Below are positions 46,519-60,110 of a stretch of 64,000 nucleotides of DNA, piece by piece. The translations under genes were made by a program, and so were the position numbers. The stretch lies in contig QNGE01000285.1 of the NCBI GenBank assembly GCA_008508345.1, forward strand, positions 158,192 to 222,191, given 5' to 3'. The DNA comes from Paragonimus westermani (lineage: Eukaryota; Platyhelminthes; Trematoda; Plagiorchiida; Troglotrematidae). The notes under the pieces are model-generated. The model searched no databases. It worked only from the letters and a program-made list of their open reading frames with translations, and was not told the origin of the DNA. Within the stretch, counting starts at the first letter, position 1. Every line of letters starts with the position of its first letter.

Positions 46519-49500
46519 CTAAAGTAACTCACATTGGTGCATTAGAATTTTCAAATTAGTATCTTGGACATGTCACACGGACGTGAATGGTCCAACTAAC
46601 TCGAAGGGACAACCAACCCTGATTAGAGAAATTCACAATGGATATTTTGATCAGGGACGTGGTACGGATTATCCGAAAGATGTCAACAGCTTTGCTTAGT
46701 CGGAATAGGGTTAGTGGTCGACGTAGAGCACAGATCATTCGATGGTGTTCCTATTAATTTGTCAACCCGTGGACAGTATTGACTGTTTTGATAGGTGAGA
46801 GATTGCGAGTGGTTAAGGGTGCTTCTGGATCTCCTGTCCGATAGGAGTGAAGTTTGGGGTTGTGTTAGACCTCCAGGTGTAATGTGAAGATGAACCAGTT
46901 TTTGAAAACTTTTCTACTAATCCTCCTGCATACACGGCTGGCGGAAGTAAGTGCACTCGCATCAGCCGGTAAACACGTAGATGTATTATCGGAGCAATCA
47001 AAAGGGACGATGAATGGCGCACGGTTGCTTCTCTGAACGGAGTCATGTGTAATACCACTTCCAAATGGCTCCATGTGGATTGCACCACTTATGAGGCCCA
47101 GGCTCGCAAAAGAGAAAGAAGCAAAACTCTAACGGAATCAGAGATCGTTATGTCACTGGAGTGGATTACCGTATACCCATACACTAACTTGCTCTGCAGA
47201 AGTCCACTGGGACGTTCATTAAAAGGAATGAGGGTATGGATCTATGTAACATATAGCTGAGGCCGTAATCTTCATTTGATTGGGAGGCATAAAGCGACAA
47301 CGATTGCAAGGGCCAGGTGCAAACCCTGCTAGACCAGATATAAATGGGTACATCTATGTCAGACTATCCTAATATACAAATGCGCACGGTGTCACACTGA
47401 CCTGGAAAATGTGCTTGCTGAAGGGTTGTGCAATAGAGGACCACTGTTAAGATCAGTGATCTATTCATCAATGTTGACTCTGACTGTGACTGTCTGAAGC
47501 ACAATGAAAACACACTTTGAAGGGCAGCTACAGATACGCCGAAAGACGATATTAAACGAAGGCCCTCAAGGTGTGCAGAATAAACAGGGGTGGAGAATGT
47601 GGGCCGTAGAAAAAATAGTCATCTGAGCTATGTGTGACATCATCGGAGACCTCTGCATTAGTGTTGTTGGTCATACCAAACGATACTGTGTAAAGGCGAT
47701 GGACGGTGGAACGATGGGGTAGAAACCACGAACTTACATATTCGCAGTGAACGGACAATGGTCTATTCAGGGCAACCACAAACTGATCTTATACTTCCTA
47801 CCTTTTCGAGGTTATTCCTGACTGAACTAATGCATGGTTTACGAGTGCGCGCAGATCAAGTGAAACGTTTTCTTTCTGGCTGAACGGTTATTAACAACTC
47901 AGCTACCCGCATATTTTAGGTAATCTAATGTTCTACGTTCGCGGCTGAAGTTAAGTCAGTGAACTGCTAACACCTCGCAATATGTTGTCTTCCATTATTC
48001 ATAAACCACCACTTCAGTAGCGCTGCAACTCAATCGACAGTGAGAGTCGTCTGCAAATGTGTAAGCGTGTAGCAGGATGATTACCATTCAATTTCCCTTC
48101 TGAACCTGCTGGTCTGTGTAAACTTGCTCTGATTAACTGTTTGTATCACCAGTATGCATAGTGTCCTACGATACCTGGCTGTTGTGAATCATCGTGTCCA
48201 TCATATTTTCTGAGAGTATACGAAATGCACCTGTGGTGCATCTGCCGAATGTTCACCTTCCAAGGTTCATGAGGCAACTTCTGAAGTTGGCTTTAGAAAT
48301 ATTTTGTCCTAGCTGTGCTCACTTGAGGAAATACAATGAAATATAAAAGGGAATGACTCAACAACTCTGTGGAAGTTGTCATATTTTGTGTACATTGGCT
48401 AGCTCAGTAATGTTCTGACTGATCTCCTGGTCCCACTTGTTGATTATTGTGAAGTTCAAATGTGAGCTCTAAGTCGGGTCAACCAAACATCCGATCGTCT
48501 GATCACTTGTTTGTGGCGCACACTGAAACCCGTCAGACGGATTCACTACACCACACTTATTTTGCGGCAAGTTCTATTGAACCAAGATACAAAGCACACC
48601 CAGTGAGAGTGGAATCACACGAATCGATGTAGATAGAACCACAATATAACAACCGTCTTCGAAGTCTGGCCAGCACTTCTCACCAGATGGTTCCGCTAGC
48701 ATGACTTAGATTATTTGCACTGCCCGAAGTACAACCACACGGTTCTATCATTTCGAAATATTGCGATTCACGTTGTGTTCATCACCCTCCACCCGAACGC
48801 TTTTATTTCAGAGGTGTCTTTGTACAAACAATATGATTTTCACTCCACTAAGAGCCGGCGACTGTTTTTGATATTCCAACCTACCTTTTGATGGACGTTT
48901 TGCTTTATTTCAGGCTTGTGCGAAGTATCCACTTTGTATTCATGTTACACATGAATGAATTGTGGTAGCTGTGTACAATAATCTGAACAGAGTATAAGGT
49001 GGCCAAATAGTCAGTTGTGGTCGGCAACTTTTCAAACAAAACCAATTACCAGTTTGAAAACTGAAAATAAATCATAAAAATGTGAACATTGTTTTCATTG
49101 CTACTGCATATGGCAGATCGGTCTGATATAAATAGGGCATTAATAGTATGCGCTGTTGACTTTAGCATTCAGAGAGCCCAGTTCCAAAGGCAGCACAACA
49201 TCGGAATTTCCAGCTCCCAAGATCTCATCAGTGGCGCACACTTTGGACCGGTTGAAGCACAAGGATTCCTGTTCACATTCTGATCTGTTGTGAAATTAAT
49301 ATAATGATAGACTAAAATTCATTCGCAATGTCTAATTTGACTGTTAAAGCAAATGTTGGAGTGGACATTGTGCGTTCTGAATCTTGTCCGCTCACCCACT
49401 TAACTGACTGTCTCTACCTTTCTATTGATTATTTGTAAATAACCATAATACCGATTACACAAGCAATGTATATTGCCTGTTCTTTTATATGTCTCGGAGG

Positions 49501-51494
49501 TCTGATCACGAAGGTTGAATTGATGAGTGGACCATCTTCATCTAGGCGAAATCAGTAGTAGTGTGATTTTACAGTTCACGAACAAAAAACCTATTCATTT
49601 ACATCAGAACATTTAAGATTAATGTCTAATTAGTCAAATTCTCAAACAGAATGAGCCTCACGTTATTACTGACTTTCATGTCCTAGTTGGGTTGAACAAT
49701 ACACGTATCTTCAAAAGTGTTCATACTACAACATGTGTGAGCTGCCCAGAATACTGAGGCAATCACAGTTTCCAGTTACAAGCCGGGGATTTTGGTTCAA
49801 AACATCTGGAGTATCTATTAGTTAATAATGGCGTGTTGAATTAGACCCACTAGGAAGTTCAATTCATTGATGAACTCCGTAATCATGACAGCCAAACTAA
49901 CATGTCCGTTAAAGGTGTGGCGTTGTTGTTATTGATTTGGATAAATACAATTTAGCTTGATGTACAAAATTTAGACACGACTTAGAAATAAATTTCACCC
50001 CGATGTAATTTTTTAAAGCACATTAGTTTTCGGACCATCCGTTGTTACATAGTCACAGCAACAGGTGTGCACATGACACACATTTTACGTGTGGTTGCTA
50101 GCTTGAGAGCAATTTGCACTTGTAAAGAATGGCGATCACCTTCCACCTTATAAAAGCTGAAAAACACTCCAATCGATACACATTGACTGCATCTGGTTTA
50201 CTACAGCAGAAGCGTACAACAGGTTGCTGACATGAAAAACGTTCAACTCCCAACAAAACAACTTAAACGTGTGCTGTAGACTTCACCGGTTAAGCGCTGA
50301 TCAGACAGCAAGAATTTGCTTTCGTCTACCTAACTTGGTTTCAGTAGACCAGCAGTTATGATTACAGAGGTAACCGGCCGAGAAATCAACGTCGTAATGT
50401 TTTTTATAGGATATTTCGGGCTCGCAGTTGCCAGTAGGACGTTTTTTCTAAAGCAAAAACTGAATTTAACACACTATTCTGAGAATTTTTGCTACCTGTT
50501 TGTTTTTCATGTATCGAATGGTTTTTTTGTGAATTTAGACAATTCTGTCTTATTTTTCGGTGATGCAATGAAGTGGTAACCCTTTAAGCCTATCAGCGGG
50601 CTAGCCGGTGAAACTGCTTAGTGAACAACGAGCAGATTGCTAGGCAGGCTGACGTAATGTGTATGACAACGCTAGCACAGTAGCTCAAATACATACTCTA
50701 ATAGCTTCTAACGGAGCAGTGTTTGTCGCGCATCTGTTAATGGCCATCGTTTAATCACTCGCAAAGGCGAGATCTAGGGAATCAAGCCCCATGGTATTGT
50801 TTTCCCTCATCCTTATAATAACATTTTTTGGTATGTTGTTACGGGTAACTTGGGAGTTTACCTTCTGTCAACCAGCGGTAGTTCACCGATGTACTCCAGT
50901 CCATTTTTGTTTTCCGGAATGGTTAAACATACTTCTTTGGAGCACACCAGGGCTTACATTTACTTCGGTAGGTTGATCTGCTGTTCTCAAGTACCACTGA
51001 AACGTTCAAGGAGACTGTTACCGGTTGCATATAACAATCAACGGAATGATTAGGTGGCTCCGGTGAACATGAGTATCGGCGGGTGGCTTGAGGAACTACG
51101 CTGTGCGCAACTCACAACCTACTAAAAGGGAGATATTATCTACATCGAGTAGAATGATAAGATCATTTTGGTTTCATCAGATTTAACACGAGGACAATTT
51201 CAGACCGAATTGTGCATAGCTGTCTATTGTATCTTGCATACTGTTCACTTTGCCGTATCGCTGGTGAGCCTTTAACCAGCAAGAATCTGCCTGCTTGTTC
51301 GGCAGCAACCTGACTTGCAGTATGAGAACAAGGAATTAGTAAACAGTGTTTGTTTTTCCATGTTTCTTATAATACAGGAGACAGTCGAACCTAGGTAGTA
51401 GGGCAACCTCCTATTCTATTACAAACACCGGTTTTCATTTCACTGATATGCGGTTCGTCAGTAGTTTTTAAGTGTCTCTTTATAATCCCTACTC
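46519..51494. other. Stretch with no named feature
   Basis: A patch of relatively high G/C at about 46,540-47,800 has overlapping short ORFs on both strands (for example 46,813-47,088 minus and 47,045-47,260 plus) and may be a decayed element I cannot identify. The remainder is A/T-leaning with only short ORFs, such as 50,358-50,579 plus. Confidence 0.35.
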
Positions 51495-51776
51495 TTATGG
51501 CGAACAAATCAGTGGAAATAAACCCCAGTAATCGCACCAGTAGGCAGATTTTTGCACAAAACTAGGCCGGCAGCAAGCATGGACTAGTCTAATTTTCTGC
51601 GTCACTTCGTTCAACCCACGGAATGAGTGGGCCAGCCAGCCGATAGAAGTATACAAGGCATGAAGTTGCCAGCTACCATGTGCAGTCATGCCATTCATGT
51701 AGTCGAATTTGTTAAAACAACCAAGTCGGTCAAATTGCTGATCAGTGTGGATGCTTAACGGTGTACACTCGACCAA
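51495..51776 (-). CDS. Candidate coding segment, 94 codons
   Basis: This minus-strand frame has soluble, aromatic-rich composition (LSIHTDQQFDRLGCFNKFDY, later SFRGLNEVTQKIRLVHACCR) and ends at a stop. No splice signals define its ends. It lies downstream on the same strand from the candidate exon at 51,914-52,067. No domain was recognised, and an old retroelement origin is possible. Confidence 0.25.
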   Translation of the reverse strand: MVECTPLSIHTDQQFDRLGCFNKFDYMNGMTAHGSWQLHALYTSIGWLAHSFRGLNEVTQKIRLVHACCRPSFVQKSAYWCDYWGLFPLICSP

Positions 51777-51913
51777 CTGTCAGCGTGCTTCCCCGTATAG
51801 ATCATGAGAGAGTGACATTTTCGGTAGAATTAGCACCGGTAAACGTGAACGAGAACAGAATGAATCAACAATAGCCCACACACAAGGATGGCGTCAACAG
51901 AAGGCAGATCTAC

Positions 51914-52067
51914 CATTTGATTCACAAATAGACCGTAATTTTTCTTATTGAAATTGATGTTAATGGGACCTTTGGGGATTATCGGTTGGCAGCTATCACT
52001 AGCCGTATCATAAACGTTTTCGTTTGGTCTAAGTTTTAATGTCCTCGACTCACAACTATGCATATTT
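51914..52067 (-). CDS. Candidate exon, unrecognised
   Basis: An excellent acceptor with a long pyrimidine tract (CCCCGCCTTCTTTGCAATAT, then TGGTTCAG) opens a minus-strand frame. A possible donor (CAAATG followed by GTAGATC) closes it; otherwise the frame runs to a stop at 51,830. The peptide is polar and proline-containing (RTLKLRPNENVYDTASDS, then IIPKGPININFNKKNYGLF). It is among the most protein-like segments here. No family was recognised. Confidence 0.4.
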
Positions 52068-52301
52068 CTGAACCAATATTGCAAAGAAGGCGGGGGAAAA
52101 CTAAAAATTACAGAGGTTTGGGTAGTAAATCAGTGGTGGCGGATGCTGGAGAAGAAGCAGTTTGCAGAGAAGCTGAGAAAAGAAGGTGAAAAAACCAACA
52201 CATTAATTCTATAGAAGTGTGTCAAGCTTATCAGAGTTTTTACGCAAACGAACTCACCGGGACATCACCTCAGACAAAGTAAGCCTATGATTTCTTGCCG
52301 T

Positions 52302-52337
52302 GTTAGTAATGTTAGTAATGTTAGTAATGTTAGTAAT
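52302..52337. repeat. Tandem repeat, 9-base unit GTTAGTAAT x4
   Basis: Four perfect head-to-tail copies of GTTAGTAAT are followed by a partial GTT. In the plus-strand open frame they read as VSN repeats. The same unit appears once at 39,908-39,916, immediately after the SINE tail, so it may be a retroposon 3' tail repeat. A purely slipped-strand origin is equally possible. Confidence 0.85.
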
Positions 52338-53899
52338 GTTCTAGGGTTAGGTCTTCAGCAAAATGCGTTGAAAACTAGTTTGCTTGCTGAGCGTTTCTTC
52401 TCAAAACTGCTATTAACAATACTCTTGTCTCAAGCAGTTAGAATAGTTTCTGATTTCAGAAACATAGTCACTGCACCGTTTTAAATGTTTTGTCAAGCTT
52501 AGTTCTTTTCTCGCAACGACTCACCTTCGAGTGCATTTTAGCCAGAACCGTGAGCTAATGCCATTGCAAAATTTCCATTGCAGTTGAGGACTTGTTAGGG
52601 ATCGGAAAAATAGTTATCAAGAAGGATTAACATTGCATGGTTGTCAACAATGGCGTGATCACCATCATGAGTGGTGACATCTATAGTTGTTTAAACTGGG
52701 GTTCATCCTGAGACCAATAAATGTGTCCTTTTCGTAGTCTTACTGCGTAAGGAGTTGCGTGCTACTTCGTTTAAACTCGACCGACTAGAACTGGCAGTAA
52801 ACCTTCTCCCCGCCATGGTTTGCGAAACTGCCCTTTGAAGAGTTAGCCACAAAGTTAGTTCTTCTGAAGGAAAGGTTGTCAAGTTGGTAATGCCAGATCA
52901 GAGTGGATCCACATTTAACAAGATGGTCTGTCACATAAAACTTTTAACAATACTAAGACAGGGGGATTTTTACTTCCACACATACTAAATTTAGGTGCCC
53001 TCAATCAGGAGGCGTGCCTCACGTCTGGTATGTTGTCCGTCTTGCACGGATGCATCTACTCCTTGCCAACCTTTGAAAACTCCCGGTGAAGTTGTTTAGT
53101 CGCCTACACAAAGCTTTCTGTGGAGTCACCCGAAATTTTTGACACCCGCAAGAATATTCCATCAGGCACAGATTGTAGTTCGTCTCGCAATATTACTCAA
53201 TTTGAATTGTACAAACAACTGGGAGAGAATCTTGAGGACTGATGGACACAGAGCTTTATCCAGGTGGAACTAGAGGTAGTTACACAGAACTCCCGAATAC
53301 ATTCCATTATCATATGAACCACATGTAGCCAGGTGTGAGCCATATCATTTGCCATGCCTACAGCGCAGTTGAGTGAAGATGAGTTGAAGATCGCCAAAAT
53401 CACTTCGAATGGCTATCCGCGCCGATTACAATTCACTGGTTTGTTGACGTTCCTCCCGTAGCAGATATAAATATCTCACTTGAAGTTACTTTTCCAAAAT
53501 GTCTCGACGCATTCGACCCAAGCGAACTCCCTTTAATTCTTTCAAGAGATGGCGACCAGCCAGTTGGCTCAGTTTCAGAAAGTCGGAATTGTTGAAGTCG
53601 TTCCAAGTGACCAGTATTTGTCTAATAACACCCTTTTCAGAAAACGCTTGTGGACTTTGGGCGTAAATCGTCGACGAGCTTAGCCTGATTTTTATTGCGT
53701 CCACGTTGTATGCAATCAGTGTATCTCATAATCTAAGCGTAATGTGTGAGTAACATGTTTACAAACAACAAACCGGGTTTTGCTTTGTTAGTGGCTGCCT
53801 TGAGCACTTCACCCACCGCCTGATGAACATCGCCATGTTTATAAAAGGATCGATAGTTGTTGAACTTCTATTGGTCGGAGAAGTCTAATACTCAGTTCC
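52338..53899. other. Stretch probably including decayed 5' part of the LINE
   Basis: This region has higher G/C content and lies directly upstream of the plus-strand reverse-transcriptase remnant. I could not align it with confidence to endonuclease or early reverse-transcriptase motifs. Minus-strand ORFs at 53,197-53,403 and 53,486-53,704 may be antisense shadows. Confidence 0.35.
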
Positions 53900-54897
53900 C
53901 AGAGAGTAATCTTCCTGAAGAGTTACTGCTGGAGCTAGGTGCGGTGTGGGACATATGACAGTCTATCGCCAATCTTGAACCTCTCCCATAAAATACAACA
54001 GAACTGTTCAACCTCTCACTTCCCGCATACCGTCTCACTGGATGAAATCTTTTAGTATGCAATGACAGACTGTGAGCGTGGTGGTGTGGAATGGCTCCTG
54101 ACACTCGACTTCAAAACATAACGAACACATAAAATTGATGTACCTTGTGAAGAACTGCATGACATTCAGAATGCCCTAGACAAATTAGAGTCTCCACTGA
54201 TCTAGTTTATCAGTACTCTTGTATTTGCTGAAGACGAAATGCTGTTGCAAGATTGGCAGGATTGTGCACCTGTTATCATCCTTGATGGTGAGTATTTGAA
54301 GACAGTCCGAACGTTTGTATCCCCTACGATTTGTGTCAGCCTGATGAGAGGCCTGGCGAGTTCACAGATGGATACGCAAGGCTCGGATGGCCTTTACCAA
54401 CCTGATTTATTACTAGCACTTGCGTGATAATAGTTTTTCTGTAAGGTGCAAAGTATGTACTGTTGTGCAAAGAGCTTTAGTGTGCTGCCACAAAACATGT
54501 CTAACTTGGAAGATGGTCACGGATTGTTAGGTTTCGCCCATCGGTGAGTCTAAAGTGTTAGTGACTTGATAGAAATGGCAAAGTTCTTGGACGCCTCTTT
54601 GCGAAGAAAATTAGGTTCCAATCCACAAGGATGACATTTTCGTCTCAAGGACTCCGTTGGCTTGGAAAATTTTCACAGTTATCTGCTCTCCAATAACCAC
54701 TCCACGGTTTATTTCTGATTGGCGGGCCACACTAGAACCAGCAACCAGAGAGGTAGTGTGTGAATTCGGCCTGAAAAACGGAGCACTGCCACCAAACTTA
54801 ACCTCAGTATAGTGTTCCCAGCCTCTTAACTATTGTCACAGGGACAATGAGCACCTCTGCTTGGAGTCACTGGGTGATAGGGCAAAGAAAAGACGTC
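53900..54897 (+). pseudogene. Decayed RTE/CR1-like LINE reverse transcriptase
   Basis: Plus-strand fragments appear in the order known for trematode non-LTR reverse transcriptases. First is LDEIF, a stop, YAMTDCERGGVEWLL (54,038 on). Then CEELHDIQNALDKLES and MLLQDWQDCAPVIILDGEY follow in the same frame, and IRKARMAFTNL after a frameshift at about 54,310-54,370. DNEHLCLESLGDRAKKR lies near the end. The family pattern is DLEYADDIVLLCEEL, KMLLQDW, NFTYLGS, RI-KARxAFxNLRHLW and a final W-LE-L-D-A-NR. The YADD catalytic box is destroyed and several stops are present. The 5' boundary is uncertain. Confidence 0.75.
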
Positions 54898-57800
54898 TAG
54901 GTTATTGTTGTTACTCTGTGTATTGATTTAATATCCTTTCAGTTTCTCCTCGCACTATTCTGTTTGTCTCGGCTTGCATGGTCTGCAGACTTTTTCTTCC
55001 CCCAATTTCTCATGATGACCTTGCCAGTTTCTAGATTTAGGTTTGTAATTCATGTGTAATGTTTTGTCGCAGAATTGTTCTTTTCGCAGCTAGTAAAAAT
55101 AAAATTTCGATTTCGAGGGTTTGATCTATAACCCTATAAAACGCAAGAGCTATCTTCCTTATTCGCATTCGTCCGCGAAATCCTTCTGCTTTCCGAAGGA
55201 CAACACCTCTTTTTACGTGGTCTCAACTTTGCTCCTAAACAATGTGGCTGTTAAACTGCCCCCGTCGAACCGTTCCCTTTGTAGATTAATTATGGTTTAG
55301 GCCCGTTTCTTGCCATCTCACATTATTCTGCCTACTATTTGTGGGCAGTTAACATTTTCATGAGAAATGATAACTGTTAACTACTGCTACACTCGTTGCT
55401 ATATTAGGCTGTTATCTTTGTTTTGATTCCAAATTTCTGATACCAGGACATCACCTAAGCTGATACCGTTAACCGTTCATTCCATCCTTATCGATCATTT
55501 GCACACATTTTTCAGTTAGACATGCTCCCATATACTTCGAGCTGTTCGTGACTGGCAAGATCATGCAGAATCAACAAACACTCTTACCTCATAGATCAAA
55601 GTGAACCAACTTGAAAGCTGTAAGATATCCCGACAAAATTTACTAAGAAAGAAGTCAAGCAGTTTGGGCGTCTTGTTTAACACGTTATTGATAAGTGGAT
55701 CAAGAATGACAAAAAGTTGCGAGCAGGTTGTGACACCACTTTTCAACCACTTTCGGTGGCTTCCACAGGAGTGTTGTGATTTAAATTCGGATTCCGACTT
55801 AAAAACAACAACAAATTAACAACAAGTTGATGGTTTATAGAAAACTTTTCATCTGTCGGCGTCACTCATCAGGCTAAAACAAGTTGAAAAGCAAACAGAA
55901 ATCAACGTCGATGAATAACCCGCGCAATGTTCAACTTTCAATATCAAAAGCCTGCATACGTTAGATGGTATGTAGAAGATTACGGAGGAAATTTGCAACA
56001 ATCAGTCTTAAAAATGTGCGTTGTTTTTTGAAGTCAACCTTCACAGCGTTGGCCAGAAAGAGGGAAGATAAAGCACTGCAACACAGTTTTCTGGTTACGT
56101 ATATTTTTGCAAATATGAAATGGTCTGCATTGCTTCTGTCAATAAGCGACCGACTAGCAGACAAAGCACTTAGAAAACATCATGTGTCATTAAAAATAAT
56201 GCGCTTAAGGCGGTGTGAAATGCGACTGTCCCTCATCTGTGTGCCTTCACACAATCAGTAAAACAGTAAATGTATTCAACTCGGCCACATTTCGAGTTTG
56301 AAATCTATTTACTCTGGTAAGATCTAAAATTGGACCTTTTCCGGGACAAGCAATATCCGGTTGCATGACCTTCATTCTTGTTTCAAAATAAGTTCCTGTT
56401 GTCTTTTGGCTTTCAGTGGTCTTTGAAATCAACGTCTACCTATCTTTTAGGAAATTCAAATTCTCTTAGTGGAATAACATTCTACCCGCACAGTTCATTA
56501 TTTTTCACTGATATGCGACACACTGTACAACAACAACAAAACCATTTGGTCACTTCACTTTATCCACGAACTCGATCGATATTTCCGGAATCGAGAGTTT
56601 CTGTCAGCTGGTAATATACCCTTACTTTATTGAAAAGGAAGCGAATGTATGGGATAGTTTCTGAGAACGTTCGTATAAATTCAGTGTTTACGTACATCAG
56701 GACAATCCAGCCAATAACTTACCGTTAGAAGTGTGGTTGAATGTACTCACGTTTAAAGAACAATACTTTGAGTCACGCATCCTGTACGCAACCGTTTCGG
56801 CGTCACGACACACCACTTTACTGATTTTAGCTGATTGCGCAGTGTAACAAAAATTTAAGATCTCTTTAGAAAATGGGTCATACAAGTCACGATCTCCATT
56901 TTCATATTCTCATATAATCCAGAGAAACAAATTTGTTCTGCAGATTGTCCGGCTTTTGGAAGGTAGGGGAGAATATTACGTAAAACAAGTGTCTAAAATG
57001 AAGTTTAAAACATTGAAGGCCACGTTCAATCTTTGACAATTTTCACGGCTATAACTTCGTTTTACGGAGGTATGCATGAAATCCCTATTTGCGCAATTTA
57101 ATGGAATTGGAGCTTGTCTCTAATCAGAAAGTACAGATCATTTCAACAACTCTATGTAAACAAACGCTGCTCATTTATTTTGATTGATTGTAACGATAAG
57201 TTGTTATTCTTTAGGTCAGCCAGTTATACATCTTTTAATCGAATTCAAACGTTCTACTCAGTTCGTGCCTTGGCAAGCAACAACGTGGACTGAATAGTAC
57301 CTTCGAGATTCTTTGTTTGCCCCGATGAGGTACAGGTGTGATTAATTCCAAAACCAGTTTCATGAAGCTAGGTAAGTGTTTGCTGACAGAAGAAGAGAAA
57401 TTTTATCTAAAAAGAACCTACGGGTCAACGTCTTTGAAGATCATGAATTCAAACGACAGACTGCCAAAACTGCGAGTGGTGCTGTTTGTATAAACTAAAT
57501 TCATACGTGCGAAATATCCACAGACGATCATCTGGCTTCCATCGCAGGTAGAAAGTTGTAACGATATTTAGATACGCAGCTACTAAGGAGGGATCGTCTT
57601 CATTGCTTCCGGCCTTGCCTCGGCAGATATTTCCGACTCACTGGCAAACCGGGATTCCACAAATAGTTGAGCCTCAACGGATATAAATTCAGGATAACAG
57701 ATGGCAGACGTCAGATCTGAAAAATCAACGAACAGTGATAACATAGATGCTAAGCAAGCTTCTGGTGTCCTCGATTGTTCAGTCCTCTCACAAAGGTCAT

Positions 57801-59829
57801 TTGGTTGCCTAATTGAAATCGTTTGTCTGTTGAAAGCTGAGTTGGTTGGTATTAACTAAACTACGCTGGTTGAAAAATAGCTTAGAGTGAACCACTCTAT
57901 AAAACCACTGAATTAGCACTGACTCTGATTTCAATAGAGTGCATCACATTCACTCTCTGCTCTTAGTTTCACCTCTCGTTTTTCACAAAATCATTTGTTC
58001 TGTGTACGCCGCTGACAAAACTAAATAGATTCTTGATAGTTCTCAGTATTTTCTTTTCATACTGTTCATGGAGTGGCATGAGGGAGCTGAAGGTTTCATG
58101 TCAAGTATACCACCTCTATGACAAATGTTGTTACTGAAGCCGGTGGTCTATTTCAGATGACAGCTACCAACATAGCTGTTGTTATCCGAAGTATTCAGTT
58201 ACTTCAGACCATAAAGAGTAACTCAGTCAAAATGCGCAGCACTAAGAAATGTCCTTGCTAGCTCTTAACGCGGCAAATCCAAAATACTGATTGCTTTCAC
58301 GATGTTTCGATCTTTTCAAAGAGCTGTTGAAATCCAAAATTTCGGTGTACCAGCTTTATAGAAAATATTCAACAAATGACAAGTGCTGATGTGTTTGGCA
58401 TTCGGGGCTTTGGAAGGCTATGAATGAGATGGAGGAATTAATGGGTCAACTGAGACCACAATATGAACAGCCCTGGCACCAAAAGAACAGAACAGTTATT
58501 GTGTGTGTGCTTGTGTATCTCTGTTGTCAAGTAAACCATTTGTGATAGGGTGACTGATGAGAGTACGGTAAGGATTTTCTGTATAAAATCATTATGAGCA
58601 ACACATTGAGGTTTAATCGGGACATTATTTATTGCTGAGTATCATCAGAACGTTCTGTTAACGATATGAAATTGACAAGTCAAGATGCGTTCATTACTAT
58701 CTTTATTGTTCATCAAATCTAGGTTCCATTTAATTAGCTAAAAAGCATCGTTTGTCCAAAGACAGTATCTTAAGAATATTTGCGTTCTGTACATACCAGT
58801 AACATCACATCAATTATGCTAGGAACAACCAAGGCGTGGGAGTTGAGCGTGCAGTTTGCTTGTCGAAATGATAAACAACACCGGAGGGCAGACAAAGTGG
58901 GATTTCCCGCCAACGGGGATAACTGATCACAATCGTTTCGGAAAATGTTTCTCGTTATGTACACTGTGAACCAGTACACGAGTTACAACAGCCAGTAATG
59001 TAACAGATGCAGATGAGATAGTACTCGGAGGCTAAGGTGGAACCTTGAAAGAAATCCATTTATGGAGGTTCTTGGCTGTCCATTTTTCAAATTAATGGTT
59101 AGCTGTTGACCGATGGATTCAGCAACCAACGAGGACGAACGCACCCCATAGGTCTCATCGTTGTCTCGCTGCAATGCGTTTGGCCTACTCACAGTGGACT
59201 TTAAATGCCGAAGTAAACGGTCTTCGTAGCTAAACGCACAACCGTCTGGCAAAGTTTCCTTGAAGTAGTTCATGATTAAACGAACAGCATTCGGAGGACA
59301 AGTGTGATGAAGGACGGTGTAAAGACACTCCAGTTTTGTACGTAAAGTTCTTGCGGAATAAAACGTAAAAAAATCGTTAATTACTGGCACGTATTAGTGC
59401 AGCTCCACTGATGGTAGTAATAACAGCTAGTCCTATGGTGAATATCAAGAGACGCGTACAGTACAGTAGACAGTGAAACGCACTAGTGGGTTAATACAGC
59501 ACATCTCGTGATCAGCGAAACAAATGGTTAAGGAGTCAGCGATTACCAGATAAAAATCAACGATGGAACAGAAACGCAGGTTAGAATCCATTTCTACTCC
59601 TCTGTTTCAAGACGGCAAGTTAGGCTCAGTTTGCTGCTCAACTGAGATGTGAAAGCCTGAAGTTCTGTCAGTAAGCCACACTTGAGAAATCAGAGTTGAC
59701 CTCATTTTGATGAATTATGTTAACTTACCCCAAAGCGGCGGGCATTACTTATCGTTTACGTTTTTTAAAAGTGGACCATAAAAACGCTTCATTACGTACT
59801 TCACTACTTCGGAGTATCTGGCTGTCTCA
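54898..59829. other. LINE 3' flank, then no supported feature
   Basis: About 54,900-55,560 is pyrimidine-rich on the plus strand and may be the 3' untranslated part of the LINE remnant. Beyond that are short ORFs only, for example 55,601-55,819 plus, 55,965-56,261 plus and 58,983-59,390 minus. The last has 135 codons of ordinary composition without splice support. Confidence 0.35.
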
Positions 59830-60110
59830 ACGCCAGATTTGTCAGTATGATCACTGCTTCCGCCTTCAGGAGCTAATATCAGAACACGCAACCTCTGTTG
59901 TTTGTGAGTAGCGATCAACAACCTCGCAATTAGGACCTCTGGGATGGGTTGAGATTTCGGGTTTCATTGAGCTCGATAGGCGGTGTTTTAGCGTATTGAT
60001 GGATAATTGAGGATGTAATCAGTTTTAAGTTGAATATCACTTAAACTTGATCCCAGCCTTCAAATTCAGCCATGCTTTGCGTTCGCAATCTCAGCCGCAG
60101 TAAAAGTATT
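59830..60110. repeat. Diverged SINE arm and possible head remnant
   Basis: CAACCTCGCAATTAGGACCT, then GGGATGGGTTGAGAT and CATTGAGCTCGATAG, align by eye with the arm of the palindrome at 39.45-39.51 kb. Upstream, CTGCTTCCGCCTTCAGGAG aligns with the 4.61 kb arm. At 60,050-60,100, CCAGCCTTCAAATTCAGCC and ATGCTTTGC resemble the reverse of the tRNA-like head. Identity is low outside the first block. Confidence 0.45.

Noticed and set aside
53486..53704. Protein-like 72-codon minus-strand ORF
   Set aside because: It lies just upstream of, and antisense to, the LINE remnant and has no splice signals. It is probably a shadow of the decayed element.
58983..59390. 135-codon minus-strand ORF, second longest in the window
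   Set aside because: Length alone is not convincing in 64 kb. No motif, start context or splice boundary supports it.
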